Shown: positions 8,992 through 17,303 of the stretch, in pieces
Layout: each line of letters begins with the position of its first letter
Numbering within the stretch: position 1 is the stretch's first letter
Source of the DNA: Pseudomonadota bacterium
GTDB lineage: Bacteria > Pseudomonadota > Alphaproteobacteria > Caulobacterales > Caulobacteraceae
NCBI GenBank assembly: GCA_023456105.1
Contig: JAEYAO010000077.1
Location: forward strand, 1-37,756
Direction of reading: 5' to 3'
DNA length: 37,756 nt
Notes under the pieces: model-generated
Databases searched by the model: none
Seen by the model: only the letters and a program-made list of their open reading frames with translations
What the model was told of the DNA's origin: nothing
Program-made: the position numbers and the translations under genes

Positions 8992-10154
8992 TGCGGCCTG
9001 TTGTTCTCATCAGCACCGCCTGTTATCTGCCCGGCTACAAGGCTGGGGGGCCGGTCCGTTCGATTGTCAATCTTGTCGAACAACTGGGGGATGAGTTCGA
9101 TTTCCGAATTGTGACTGCAGATCGTGATCTCAACGACTGCGTGCCCTATGAAGGCCTCACAGCCAACACATGGGTGCAGTTGGCGGGAGCTTCAGTCTTC
9201 TACCGCTCGCCCGGTGCTGCGGGCTGGCGGGCGGCGTTCGACAGCCTAAGCAACATCCATCTCGATCTAGTCTATCTCAACAGCCTGTTCAGCCCCGATG
9301 CAACTCTTCGGCCGTTGGTCCAACGGCGGCTGGGTCGGTTGGCATCCGTTCCGGTGCTCTTGGCGCCGCGCGGCGAACTGTCCTCAGGCGCCCTCGGCAT
9401 GAAGACCGCGAAGAAGCGGGGTTTTCTGGCGCTGGCTAAGGTAACCCGGCTTTACAGGAATGTGACCTACCAGGCGTCGTCTGACCATGAGGCGGCTGAC
9501 ATCAGGCGAATGCTGGGCAACGTGTCCATTTATGTCGCCTCTAACCTGCCGGGTCGTTCCGCATCTGTCGAGGATGTCTCCGTCTCGCCCAACTCGGGCG
9601 AGCCGCTTCACGCCGTCTTCTTATCGCGCATAAGCCCGATGAAGAACCTGCTGGGCGCGATCGAGACCCTCGCGCGCGTGAAGATCCCTGTGACCTTCGA
9701 TATCTATGGGGTGATCGAAGATCAGGCCTATTGGGCGCGTTGCCAAGCCGCCATCGCCGCTCTGCCGCCGCACGTTCAGGCTCGCTATCAACGGCCGCTC
9801 CGGCCGGACGAAGTGATCGAGGTGCTGGCCCGGCATGACTTCTTCTTCCTGCCGACGCTGGGTGAAAACTACGGTCACGTGATCCGCGAGGCTCTTTCCG
9901 CAGGTCTGCCGGCGCTGATCAGCGACCGGACGCCCTGGCGCGGCCTGGCCGCCGAATCTGCGGGCGCCGACCTGCCGCTGGAGACGCCCGACGCCTTTGT
10001 CGCTTGGATCGAGCAGTTCGCCGCGCTGGCTCCGTCCGAGCGGGCTGCGATGCGCCGCGCCGCTCGGGTCCGAGGCGACGACCCGGCGGCGGCTTCCGCA
10101 GCGATCGAAGCCAACCGAACGATGTTGCTGTCCGCCCTTGGCGGCGCGGCCTAA
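8991..10154 (+). CDS. Glycosyltransferase family 4
   Basis: 387 aa from the ATG at 8991, which shares the A of the upstream TGA stop (TGATG coupling); GAAGG just upstream serves as ribosome binding site. The N-terminus YLPGYKAGGPVRSIVNLVEQ is the typical start of a GT4 acceptor domain. The C-terminal part has AVFLSRISPMKNLLGAIETL and HDFFFLPTLGENYGHVIREALSAGLP, which includes the EX7E-type region. It is inferred to extend the lipid-linked oligosaccharide, position unknown. Confidence 0.85.
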   Translation: MRPVVLISTACYLPGYKAGGPVRSIVNLVEQLGDEFDFRIVTADRDLNDCVPYEGLTANTWVQLAGASVFYRSPGAAGWRAAFDSLSNIHLDLVYLNSLFSPDATLRPLVQRRLGRLASVPVLLAPRGELSSGALGMKTAKKRGFLALAKVTRLYRNVTYQASSDHEAADIRRMLGNVSIYVASNLPGRSASVEDVSVSPNSGEPLHAVFLSRISPMKNLLGAIETLARVKIPVTFDIYGVIEDQAYWARCQAAIAALPPHVQARYQRPLRPDEVIEVLARHDFFFLPTLGENYGHVIREALSAGLPALISDRTPWRGLAAESAGADLPLETPDAFVAWIEQFAALAPSERAAMRRAARVRGDDPAAASAAIEANRTMLLSALGGAA

Positions 10155-10179
10155 GACTCCCTCTCAGGACTTCCCGACC

Positions 10180-11214
10180 ATGTTCACCGACAAGACCCTG
10201 CTGATTACCGGCGGCACCGGCTCCTTTGGCAACGCCGTGCTTCGCCGATTTTTGTCGTCAGATATTGGCGAGATCCGCGTCTTCAGTCGCGACGAGAAGA
10301 AGCAGGACGACATGCGTAAGCGCTATGGCTCGTCCAAGCTGCGGTTCTACCTTGGCGACGTGCGCGACGACCGCAGCGTGGCGGCGGCCATGCAGGGTGT
10401 AGACTTCTGCTTTCACGCCGCGGCGCTGAAGCAGGTGCCGTCATGCGAGTTCCACCCGATGCAGGCGGTGCGCACCAATGTGCTTGGCACCGAAAACGTG
10501 CTGAACGCGGCGCTGCACAGCGGCGTTCGGCGCACCATTTGCCTGAGCACCGACAAGGCCGTCTACCCAATTAACGCGATGGGCGTCTCCAAGGCGATGA
10601 TGGAAAAGGTGGCCGTAGCGTCCTCCCGCAGCTTCGCCGAGGCCGGCCTTACGGTTTGCGGCACGCGCTATGGCAACGTCATGGCCTCGCGCGGATCGGT
10701 GATCCCGTTGTTCGTCAGCCAGCTCATGGAAGGGCGGCCGATCACGGTGACCGAACCGGACATGACGCGGTTCATGATGACGCTGGAGGACGCCGTCGAA
10801 CTGGTGCTCTACGCCTTTGCGCACGGCGACAACGGCGACACCTTTGTGCAGAAGGCGCCCGCGGCCACGGTGGAGATCTTGGTTCAAGCCTTGCTGGAGC
10901 TGTTCGAACGGCCCGATCACGAGGTGCGCGTGATCGGCGTTCGCCACGGCGAGAAGCTGTACGAGTCCTTGTTGGGCCGCGAGGAGCGGGCGAGGGCGGA
11001 AGATCTGGGCGACTACTTCCGCGTGCCGCCCGACGGCCGTGATCTGAACTACGGCAAGTTCGTCGAGCAGGGAGACAAGAGCCTGCACGAAGGCGAGGAA
11101 TACAACTCCCACAATACTCAGCGACTGGATGTCGAGGGCATGAAGGCCCTGCTGCTCAAGCTGGAGTTCATCCAGCGCCTGCTGCGCGGCGAACGAGCCG
11201 CGCTGGAGGACTGA
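10180..11214 (+). CDS. fnlA: UDP-GlcNAc 4,6-dehydratase/5-epimerase, first step of UDP-L-FucNAc synthesis (FnlA/CapE/WbjB)
   Basis: 344 aa, starting MFTDKTLLITGGTGSFG. NAD-binding GGTGSFG lies at residues 11-17 and the catalytic stretch STDKAVYPINAMGVSKAMME follows. The C-terminal tail (DLNYGKFVEQGDK, YNSHNTQRLD) is characteristic of the FnlA/CapE branch and absent from PglF-type enzymes. The frame is open further upstream, but ATG 10180 gives the normal N-terminus and lies after the previous stop. The enzyme converts UDP-GlcNAc to the 4-keto-6-deoxy-talo compound. The two next genes supply the remaining steps. Confidence 0.92.
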   Translation: MFTDKTLLITGGTGSFGNAVLRRFLSSDIGEIRVFSRDEKKQDDMRKRYGSSKLRFYLGDVRDDRSVAAAMQGVDFCFHAAALKQVPSCEFHPMQAVRTNVLGTENVLNAALHSGVRRTICLSTDKAVYPINAMGVSKAMMEKVAVASSRSFAEAGLTVCGTRYGNVMASRGSVIPLFVSQLMEGRPITVTEPDMTRFMMTLEDAVELVLYAFAHGDNGDTFVQKAPAATVEILVQALLELFERPDHEVRVIGVRHGEKLYESLLGREERARAEDLGDYFRVPPDGRDLNYGKFVEQGDKSLHEGEEYNSHNTQRLDVEGMKALLLKLEFIQRLLRGERAALED

Positions 11215-11217
11215 ACC

Positions 11218-12321
11218 GTGAGCATTGTCGTCACCGGCGCGCAGGGCTTCATCGGCCGCAACCTGATGGTTCGGCTTCAGGAGAGTGGATTGGAAGCGGT
11301 TCCGATCGGTTCGGATGCCGACGAGGCCGCTTGGCGCGACAATCTGAGTCGCGCCGATCTGGTCGTTCACCTGGCCGGCGTAAATCGTCCCGTCGATGAG
11401 GCGGATTTCGTCGCTGGCAATGTGGGAACGACGGAGGGCCTGGTTCGCCTGCTGAAAAAGATCGGCCGCACGGTTCCGGTAATCTACGCCTCCTCTATTC
11501 AGGCCGAACGCGACAATCCCTATGGGCTCAGCAAGCGCGTGGCCGAGGATGTCCTGTTCCGCTATGCGGAAGAAACCGGTGCGCCGGTAGGGGTCTTCCG
11601 ACTGGCCAATGTGTTCGGCAAATGGGCGAGGCCGAACTACAACTCTGCGGTCGCCACCTTCTGCCACAACATCGCGCGCGGCTTGCCTGTAGCCGTCAAC
11701 GATGCCTCGGCGCCGCTTCGCCTGGTGCATGTGGACGACGTCTGCGAGGCGATGCTGGAGCTGATCCGGCAGCCGCCGTCCGGCGCCGCCTTCGCCGAGG
11801 CGGGACCGGTCTACCAAACCACCGTCGGGGCAGTGGCCGACGCTATCTCAGGCTATGCCGCCAGCCGGGAGACCCTGGTGACCGCCAGGGTCGGGCAAGG
11901 GCTCGACCGGGCGCTCTATTCCACCTATCTCAGCTATCTCGAGCCGGAAAATTTCGCCTATGAGGCGCCGCAGCATGCCGATCCGCGCGGCGTCTTCGTT
12001 GAAATGCTCAAGACCCCTGATTGCGGCCAGTTTTCCTACTTCACGGCGGGCCCGGGGATCACGCGCGGCGAGCACTATCACCACACCAAGACCGAGAAGT
12101 TCCTGGTCCTCACCGGCAAGGCGCACTTCGGCTTCCGCCACATCCTGACGGGTCAGCGGCACGAGGTCGTCACCGAGGGCGGTCAGGCCCGCATCGTCGA
12201 GACCATTCCGGGCTGGACCCACAACATCACCAACATCGGCGACAGCGACATGGTGGTCATGCTGTGGGCCAACGAGATATTCGATCGGGCGCGGCCCGAC
12301 ACCATCGCCCAGAAGGTCTGA
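11218..12321 (+). CDS. fnlB: Bifunctional UDP-sugar reductase with C-terminal cupin (FnlB/CapF/WbjC)
   Basis: 367 aa from GTG 11218, three bases after fnlA. The N-terminal SDR domain begins MSIVVTGAQGFIGRNL, with YGLSKRVAED as the YxxxK motif. The C-terminal ~120 residues are a cupin with GEHYHHTKTEKFLVLTGKA, whose histidines would bind metal as in CapF. In characterised homologues the cupin half catalyses C3 epimerisation and the SDR half reduces C4 with NADPH, giving UDP-6-deoxy-L-TalNAc. The two-domain length and gene order fit the fnlABC pathway. Confidence 0.92.
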   Translation: MSIVVTGAQGFIGRNLMVRLQESGLEAVPIGSDADEAAWRDNLSRADLVVHLAGVNRPVDEADFVAGNVGTTEGLVRLLKKIGRTVPVIYASSIQAERDNPYGLSKRVAEDVLFRYAEETGAPVGVFRLANVFGKWARPNYNSAVATFCHNIARGLPVAVNDASAPLRLVHVDDVCEAMLELIRQPPSGAAFAEAGPVYQTTVGAVADAISGYAASRETLVTARVGQGLDRALYSTYLSYLEPENFAYEAPQHADPRGVFVEMLKTPDCGQFSYFTAGPGITRGEHYHHTKTEKFLVLTGKAHFGFRHILTGQRHEVVTEGGQARIVETIPGWTHNITNIGDSDMVVMLWANEIFDRARPDTIAQKV

Positions 12322-12323
12322 TT

Positions 12324-13454
12324 GTGAAGAAGTTGAAAGTCATGACGGTCGTGGGAACACGGCCCGAACTTATCCGCCTGTCGCGTGTCATCGCCCGGCT
12401 GGATGAGCAGATGGACCAGGTCCTCGTCCATACGGGTCAGAACTATGACTATGAACTGAACGAGGTCTTCTTTCGAGATCTGGAGATCCGCAAGCCCGAC
12501 CATTTCCTCAACGCCGCCGGCGGCACGGCGGCCGAGACCATCGGCCAGATCATCATCGCCGTGGACAGGGTGCTGGCGGCCGAGACCCCCGACGCCCTGC
12601 TGGTGCTCGGCGACACCAACAGCTGCCTGGCGGTGATCCCGGCCAAACGGCGCAAGATCCCGATCTTCCACATGGAGGCCGGCAATCGGTGCTTTGACCA
12701 GCGCGTGCCGGAAGAGACCAATCGGCGGATCGTCGACCATACCGCCGATGTCAATCTGACCTATTCAGACATCGCCCGCGACTACCTGCTGCGCGAGGGT
12801 GTGGCGCCCGACCGCGTCATCTGCACCGGCAGTCCCATGCGCGAGGTGCTGAACCACTATCGCGCGGGCATCGAGCGATCCGATGTTCTGGAGACGGTGG
12901 GCGTGCAAGCAGGCCGCTATGTCGTGGTCAGCGCCCATCGCGAGGAGAACGTCGATTCCGAGCGCCAACTGCGGCGTCTCGCCGATTGTTTGAACGCTGT
13001 GGCCGACCATACCGGCGAGCCTGTCCTGGTCAGCACCCATCCGCGCACGCGCGCGCGCATCGAGGCTTTCGGCGTCAGCTTCGACGACCGCGTACGGCTG
13101 CTAAAGCCGTTTGGCTTCCTGGACTACGTCGCCTTGCAGATGCAGGCGCGCGCCGTGCTGTCGGACAGCGGCACCATCACCGAAGAGTCGTCCATTCTCG
13201 ACTTCCCGGCCCTGAACCTGCGCGAGGCGCACGAGCGGCCAGAGGGCATGGAGGAGGCCGCCGTGATGATGACCGGCCTCAATCCCGAGCGCGTGCTGCA
13301 AGGTCTCGCGATTCTGGGAAGCCAGCCGCGTAGAGACCAGCGTCGGCTGCGCCTAGTGAGCGACTATTCGCCGGACAATGTGTCGGACAAGGTGCTCCGC
13401 ATCATTCTCAGCTACACGGACTATGTGCGTCGCACGGTGTGGAAAGAGTACTGA
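12324..13454 (+). CDS. fnlC: UDP-N-acetyl-L-fucosamine-forming 2-epimerase (FnlC/CapG/WbjD)
   Basis: 376 aa from GTG 12324, two bases after fnlB. It belongs to the UDP-GlcNAc 2-epimerase superfamily: KVMTVVGTRPELIRLSRV at the N-terminus, HTGQNYDYELN, HMEAGNRCFDQRVPEE (the FnlC/WbjD variant of the epimerase motif), SAHREENVD, and SDSGTITEESS near the C-terminus. It performs the last step to UDP-L-FucNAc. The frame extends upstream across fnlB, but that part is an out-of-frame reading of fnlB. ATG 12342 would clip the N-terminal strand. Confidence 0.9.
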   Translation: MKKLKVMTVVGTRPELIRLSRVIARLDEQMDQVLVHTGQNYDYELNEVFFRDLEIRKPDHFLNAAGGTAAETIGQIIIAVDRVLAAETPDALLVLGDTNSCLAVIPAKRRKIPIFHMEAGNRCFDQRVPEETNRRIVDHTADVNLTYSDIARDYLLREGVAPDRVICTGSPMREVLNHYRAGIERSDVLETVGVQAGRYVVVSAHREENVDSERQLRRLADCLNAVADHTGEPVLVSTHPRTRARIEAFGVSFDDRVRLLKPFGFLDYVALQMQARAVLSDSGTITEESSILDFPALNLREAHERPEGMEEAAVMMTGLNPERVLQGLAILGSQPRRDQRRLRLVSDYSPDNVSDKVLRIILSYTDYVRRTVWKEY

Positions 13455-13456
13455 GC

Positions 13457-14683
13457 GTGGCGCGCCGCATCCTGTATCTCAGCCAGTGGTTCTGGCCGGA
13501 GCCGGCCACCCGGGGCTTGACGGTCGCCCATGATCTCCAAGCCAGGGGCTATGAGGTCGAGGTCCTGACCGGCTTCCCCAACTATCCGTCGGGCAAGCTG
13601 GCGCCGGGCTATCGGCTTGCGCCGTACAGGCGCGACCAGATCGAAGGCGTGACGGTCCACCGCGTCTTTCTATATCCCAGCCATGACCGATCCAGTTTCG
13701 GGCGGGCGCTGAACTACCTGTCTTTTTTCCTGTCAGCCTTTCTCTTTTGCCTGTTCCGATCGGGCCGCTTCGACCTGATCTACGTCTATCATCCGCCGAT
13801 CACGACCGGTCTGGCGGCGGCGCTTGCCGGCATCTTCCGGCGCAAGCCCTTCCTCCTGGAGGTGCAGGACCTTTGGCCGGATTCCGTGGCGGCTTCGGGC
13901 ATGGCCGCGACCGGCGGCCTGGCGCGCATCCTCGATCCCGTATGCCGGTTCGTTTACAAACGCGCCGCTCTGGTCCTGGGCCAGTCCGAGGGCATGGCCG
14001 CGCGGCTGATCGAGCGGGGCGTGCCGCCCGAGCGCGCCGACGTCTTCTTCAACTGGGCCGATGAAGACTCGGCTCGAGCGAATGGTCTTTATGACGTGGC
14101 GGCGCTGAACTTCGAAGAACGGTTCAACTTCGTCTATGCCGGTAACCTGGGCGTCGTCCAGGCGCTGGAGGTGATGATCGAGGCCGCCCACAGTCTCGCC
14201 GACAAGGCGCCGCACATCCAACTGACCCTGATCGGCGAGGGCGCGGAGCGCGCGCGGCTCGAAGCTCTGGTGCGCGAGCGCGACGTTCGCAACGTCCAGA
14301 TCCTGCCGGGCGTCCCGCCGTCGCACATCGGCGATGTGCTGGCGGCGGCCGATGTGCTGTTGGTGCATCTCAACAACGATCCGCTGTTCGAGATCACCAT
14401 TCCCTCCAAAACCCAGTTCTATCTCGCCATGGGCAAACCCATCCTGATCGGCGTCAGCGGCGAGGCCGCCCGCATCGTCACCGAAGCCGGCGCGGGCATC
14501 GCCGCAGCGCCCGAAAACAGCGCGGCCATGGCCGAGGCGATGTTGCACATGGCCCATTTACCTCAGGCCGAGCTGGACGCCATGGGCGAGCGGGGAAGGG
14601 CGACTTATCAATCCCGTTTCGCCTTCAAGGCCACCATGGATCGGATCGCCGATCATGCCGAGCGCTTGCTGGAGGCCGCCTGA
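13457..14683 (+). CDS. wbuB: Glycosyltransferase family 4, WbuB-like (probable L-FucNAc transferase)
   Basis: 408 aa from GTG 13457, chosen over GTG 13439 because GGAAAGAG at 13441-13448 is a well-spaced ribosome binding site. The N-terminus RILYLSQWFWPEPATRG and LTGFPNYPSGKL, then LLEVQDLWPDS and FVYAGNLGVVQALE, are typical of WbuB-type enzymes, which often follow fnlABC and transfer L-FucNAc. The C-terminal part has ADVLLVHLNNDPLFEITIPSK. Placement directly after fnlC supports use of UDP-L-FucNAc as donor; this is inference from context and family resemblance. Confidence 0.85.
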   Translation: MARRILYLSQWFWPEPATRGLTVAHDLQARGYEVEVLTGFPNYPSGKLAPGYRLAPYRRDQIEGVTVHRVFLYPSHDRSSFGRALNYLSFFLSAFLFCLFRSGRFDLIYVYHPPITTGLAAALAGIFRRKPFLLEVQDLWPDSVAASGMAATGGLARILDPVCRFVYKRAALVLGQSEGMAARLIERGVPPERADVFFNWADEDSARANGLYDVAALNFEERFNFVYAGNLGVVQALEVMIEAAHSLADKAPHIQLTLIGEGAERARLEALVRERDVRNVQILPGVPPSHIGDVLAAADVLLVHLNNDPLFEITIPSKTQFYLAMGKPILIGVSGEAARIVTEAGAGIAAAPENSAAMAEAMLHMAHLPQAELDAMGERGRATYQSRFAFKATMDRIADHAERLLEAA

Positions 14684-14817
14684 TGTCGGTTCGAACACGC
14701 CGGGTGACGGATGTCTGTCGCCTCCAGGATCCATCCTCGATCATCGCGGGCTGGACGCCCGTCCCTGGCGGTCGCGGGCTGACAAGCGCGTCCTCCTGCC
14801 TCGAGTGGGCGTCGTGA
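14683..14817 (+). CDS. Possible 44-codon ORF in the wbuB to sugar-transferase gap
   Basis: An ATG at 14683 shares its A with the wbuB stop (TGATG) and opens a 44-codon frame ending at TGA 14815-14817. It begins MSVRTRRVTDVCR and is rich in Ser and Arg, with no recognisable domain. The coupling geometry matches real junctions in this operon, and the 153-bp gap is otherwise wide for this region. It may equally be a remnant or chance. Confidence 0.25.
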   Translation: MSVRTRRVTDVCRLQDPSSIIAGWTPVPGGRGLTSASSCLEWAS

Positions 14818-14836
14818 AGTGGATGGTGAACTGAAC

Positions 14837-15490
14837 ATGTCGCCGAATGTCTCCGTTGCCGCACCCAGGCGGCGCCGCGTCTATGACAGCGTCAAGCGGG
14901 CCATGGATGTGGTGCTCAGCCTGGGTACCCTGATCGCCCTGTCGCCGGTTCTGCTGGTCGTCGCGCTGCTGGTGCGTTCGCGCCTGGGCTCGCCGGTGCT
15001 GTTCCGTCAGGTGCGGCCTGGTCTCGCCGGGCGTCCGTTCGAGATGATCAAGTTCCGCACCATGCTCGACGCGGTGGGCCCGGACGGTCAGCCGCTGTCT
15101 GACGCCGAGCGGCTGACGCCGTTTGGGCGCTGGTTGCGCTCCACCAGCCTGGATGAGTTGCCGGAGCTATGGAACGTGCTGAAGGGCGACATGAGCCTGG
15201 TTGGGCCCCGGCCGCTGTTGATGGAGTACCTGCCGCTCTATTCGGCTGAGCAGGCGCGGCGACACGAAGTTCGTCCCGGCGTTACCGGATGGGCTCAGGT
15301 GAACGGCCGAAACGCCATCGGCTGGGAGCAGAAGTTCAAGCTCGACATCTGGTATGTGGATAATCGCAGCCTCTGGATGGACTGGCGCATCATCGCAATG
15401 ACTCTGCTGAAGATCATCCGCCGGGACGGCATAGCGGCGGAAGGCTCGGCGACCATGGAGCGTTTCGCCGGCGCTCCGACAAACGAGTAG
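14837..15490 (+). CDS. Initiating undecaprenyl-phosphate phosphosugar transferase (PglC/WeeH-type bacterial sugar transferase)
   Basis: 217 aa, the short monotopic form: one N-terminal hydrophobic hairpin (residues about 22-45, VVLSLGTLIALSPVLLVVAL) followed directly by the catalytic domain, without the large N-terminal membrane part of WbaP. Motifs include FRQVRPGLAGRPFEMIKFRT, the Asp-Glu dyad in STSLDELPELWNVLKGDMSL, VGPRPL, RPGVTGWAQVNGRN and WYVDNRS. The enzyme transfers a phosphosugar from UDP-sugar to undecaprenyl phosphate, starting each repeat unit. With the acetyltransferase and aminotransferase immediately downstream, the likely first sugar is a diacetamido-trideoxyhexose (bacillosamine type). 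A GTG at 14819 is an alternative start. Confidence 0.9.
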   Translation: MSPNVSVAAPRRRRVYDSVKRAMDVVLSLGTLIALSPVLLVVALLVRSRLGSPVLFRQVRPGLAGRPFEMIKFRTMLDAVGPDGQPLSDAERLTPFGRWLRSTSLDELPELWNVLKGDMSLVGPRPLLMEYLPLYSAEQARRHEVRPGVTGWAQVNGRNAIGWEQKFKLDIWYVDNRSLWMDWRIIAMTLLKIIRRDGIAAEGSATMERFAGAPTNE

Positions 15491-15500
15491 AGAAGCCGAC

Positions 15501-16124
15501 ATGAGCCGCGTCTTGGCGATCCTGGGAGCCGGAGGGCATGGCCGCGTTGTCGCGGATTGCGCCGAAGCGGCTGGATGGGATCGGGTCGTCTTCTTTGATG
15601 ATAATCCACATGTCGCGCTTGAGGGTGCCTGGAAGGTGGAAGGCTCGTCCAAAGATCTCATGACACGTGCGGCTGGGTTCGAAGGCGCTATCGTAGGTGT
15701 CGGCGCCAATCGGCTTCGATTGAGACTGACACAGGAACTGATGGGGGCAGGCGCACATCCTGCAACGCTTGTTCACCCGAACGCATCGGTCAGCCGTTAT
15801 GCATCCGTCGAAGCAGGCAGTGTGATTTTCGCAGGCGCTGTCGTGAATGTCGGCACACGCATTGGCCGGGCGGTCGTTCTTAATACGAGCGCCACGGTCG
15901 ATCATGACTGTGTACTTGAAGACGGCGTGCATGTTTCCCCGGGCGCTCACCTGGCCGGCGGCGTCAACGTCGGAGAGGCGAGTTGGATCGGCATCGGAGC
16001 CGCCGTGCGGGAATGTACGGTCATCGGCGCGGACGCGGTGATCGGCGCCGGGGCGACAGTTGTGAAGCCGGTGCTGTCGGGCATGACCGTGGTGGGTAAT
16101 CCGGCTCGCCCGTTGGAAAGATAA
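15501..16124 (+). CDS. pglD: UDP-4-amino-sugar N-acetyltransferase (PglD/NeuD-type left-handed beta-helix)
   Basis: 207 aa. The N-terminal nucleotide-sugar domain starts VLAILGAGGHGRVVADCAE. From about residue 85 it is hexapeptide-repeat beta-helix, with the catalytic His in ATVDHDCVLEDGVHVSPGA and the closing ATVVKPVLSGMTVVGNPA. PglD-family enzymes acetylate the 4-amino group made by the adjacent aminotransferase, using acetyl-CoA. It lies 10 bp after the sugar transferase and 3 bp before the aminotransferase. Gene order C-D-E matches Pgl loci. Confidence 0.9.
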   Translation: MSRVLAILGAGGHGRVVADCAEAAGWDRVVFFDDNPHVALEGAWKVEGSSKDLMTRAAGFEGAIVGVGANRLRLRLTQELMGAGAHPATLVHPNASVSRYASVEAGSVIFAGAVVNVGTRIGRAVVLNTSATVDHDCVLEDGVHVSPGAHLAGGVNVGEASWIGIGAAVRECTVIGADAVIGAGATVVKPVLSGMTVVGNPARPLER

Positions 16125-16127
16125 GCC

Positions 16128-17303
16128 ATGCTAAACACCCCCTTCTCCCCCTGGCCCTCCTACACGCAGGAAGAGGTGAACGCGGTCGCGCAGACCCTGG
16201 CGTCTAACCGCGTCAACTACTGGACCGGTGATCGCTGTCGCGAGTTCGAGCGGCGATTTGCTGACTGGGCTGGAACCAAGCATGCCGTGGCGCTCGCCAA
16301 CGGCACCTTGGCGCTGGACCTGGCGCTGAGGGCGTTGGGGATCGGGCCGGGGGATGAGGTGGTGACCACGTCGCGCACCTTTATCGCTTCGGCGTCCTGC
16401 ATCGTCACGGCAGGCGCGACGCCGGTGTTCGCTGACGTGGATCCGAACAGCCAGAACATCACCGCCGACTCCATTCGCGCCGTGCTTACGCCGAGGACCC
16501 GCGCCATCATCTGCGTACATCTCGGCGGCATGCCGTGTGACATGGACCCGATCATGGCCTTGGCGCGCGAGCATGATCTCAAGGTGATCGAGGATTGCGC
16601 CCAGGCCCATGGCGCACGCTATCGTGGCCGATCTGTGGGATCGATCGGCCACATCGGTGCCTGGTCGTTCTGCCAGGACAAGATCATGACCACCGGCGGC
16701 GAGGGGGGCATGGTCACGACAAACGACCCGTCGCTGTGGTCGGCCATGTGGTCCTACAAGGATCATGGGAAGAGCTGGGAGGCCGTCTATGAGCGGCCGC
16801 ATCCGCCGGGGCCGCGCCTGGTGCACGACAGCTTTGGCACCAACTGGCGCATGATCGAGATGCAGGCAGCGCTTGGTCTGATCCAGTTGGAGCGGATGGA
16901 GGACTGGACAGCCCGCCGGACCGCGAACGCTGAAGGTCTGGCGGAAGCTTGCCGCGCCTTTTCCGTGTTCCGTGTGCCGTTGACCCCGACGGAGGTGACA
17001 CACGCCTGGTACCGCTTCTACGCCTTTGTGGAGCCAGGACGACTGAAGCCGGACTGGACGCGAGATCGGATCATCGAAGAAATCAACGCGCGGGGCGTGC
17101 CTTGCTTTCACGGCTCGGCCTCCGAGGTTTACCTCGAGAAGGCGTTCGACGGCACGGGCTGGCGGCCGAGCGAGCGTCTGCCGACGGCCAAGCAGCTCGG
17201 CGAGACCAGCCTCGCCTTCTTGGTCCACCCGACCTTGACCGAGGTGGAAATTAGCAAGACCCGTGACGTGATCCGCGAAGTCGGCGCCTTGGCTCAGGCC
17301 TGA
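16128..17303 (+). CDS. pglE: PLP-dependent UDP-4-keto-6-deoxysugar aminotransferase (DegT/DnrJ/EryC1/StrS, PglE-like)
   Basis: 391 aa, normal for the family. Visible motifs are the PLP-phosphate region ANGTLALDLALRALGIGPGDEVV, the cofactor Asp in VIEDCAQAHGARYRGR, and the Schiff-base Lys in SFCQDKIMTTGGEGGM, followed by NWRMIEMQAALGL. It would transfer an amino group, usually from glutamate, to C4 of the keto sugar made by the membrane dehydratase at 28-2022. It is the last plus-strand gene and its 3' end overlaps that of the convergent ligase-type gene by 10 bp, so no separate terminator fits between them. Confidence 0.9.
   Translation: MLNTPFSPWPSYTQEEVNAVAQTLASNRVNYWTGDRCREFERRFADWAGTKHAVALANGTLALDLALRALGIGPGDEVVTTSRTFIASASCIVTAGATPVFADVDPNSQNITADSIRAVLTPRTRAIICVHLGGMPCDMDPIMALAREHDLKVIEDCAQAHGARYRGRSVGSIGHIGAWSFCQDKIMTTGGEGGMVTTNDPSLWSAMWSYKDHGKSWEAVYERPHPPGPRLVHDSFGTNWRMIEMQAALGLIQLERMEDWTARRTANAEGLAEACRAFSVFRVPLTPTEVTHAWYRFYAFVEPGRLKPDWTRDRIIEEINARGVPCFHGSASEVYLEKAFDGTGWRPSERLPTAKQLGETSLAFLVHPTLTEVEISKTRDVIREVGALAQA

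Noticed and set aside
10441..11817. 458-codon minus-strand open frame
   Set aside because: It runs antisense to fnlA and fnlB, both of which have clear motifs. Long antisense frames are common in high-GC DNA.
13733..14557. 274-codon minus-strand open frame
   Set aside because: Antisense to the WbuB-like glycosyltransferase; composition typical of shadow frames.
16131..17228. 365-codon minus-strand open frame
   Set aside because: Antisense shadow of the PLP aminotransferase; His/Arg-rich with no domain.
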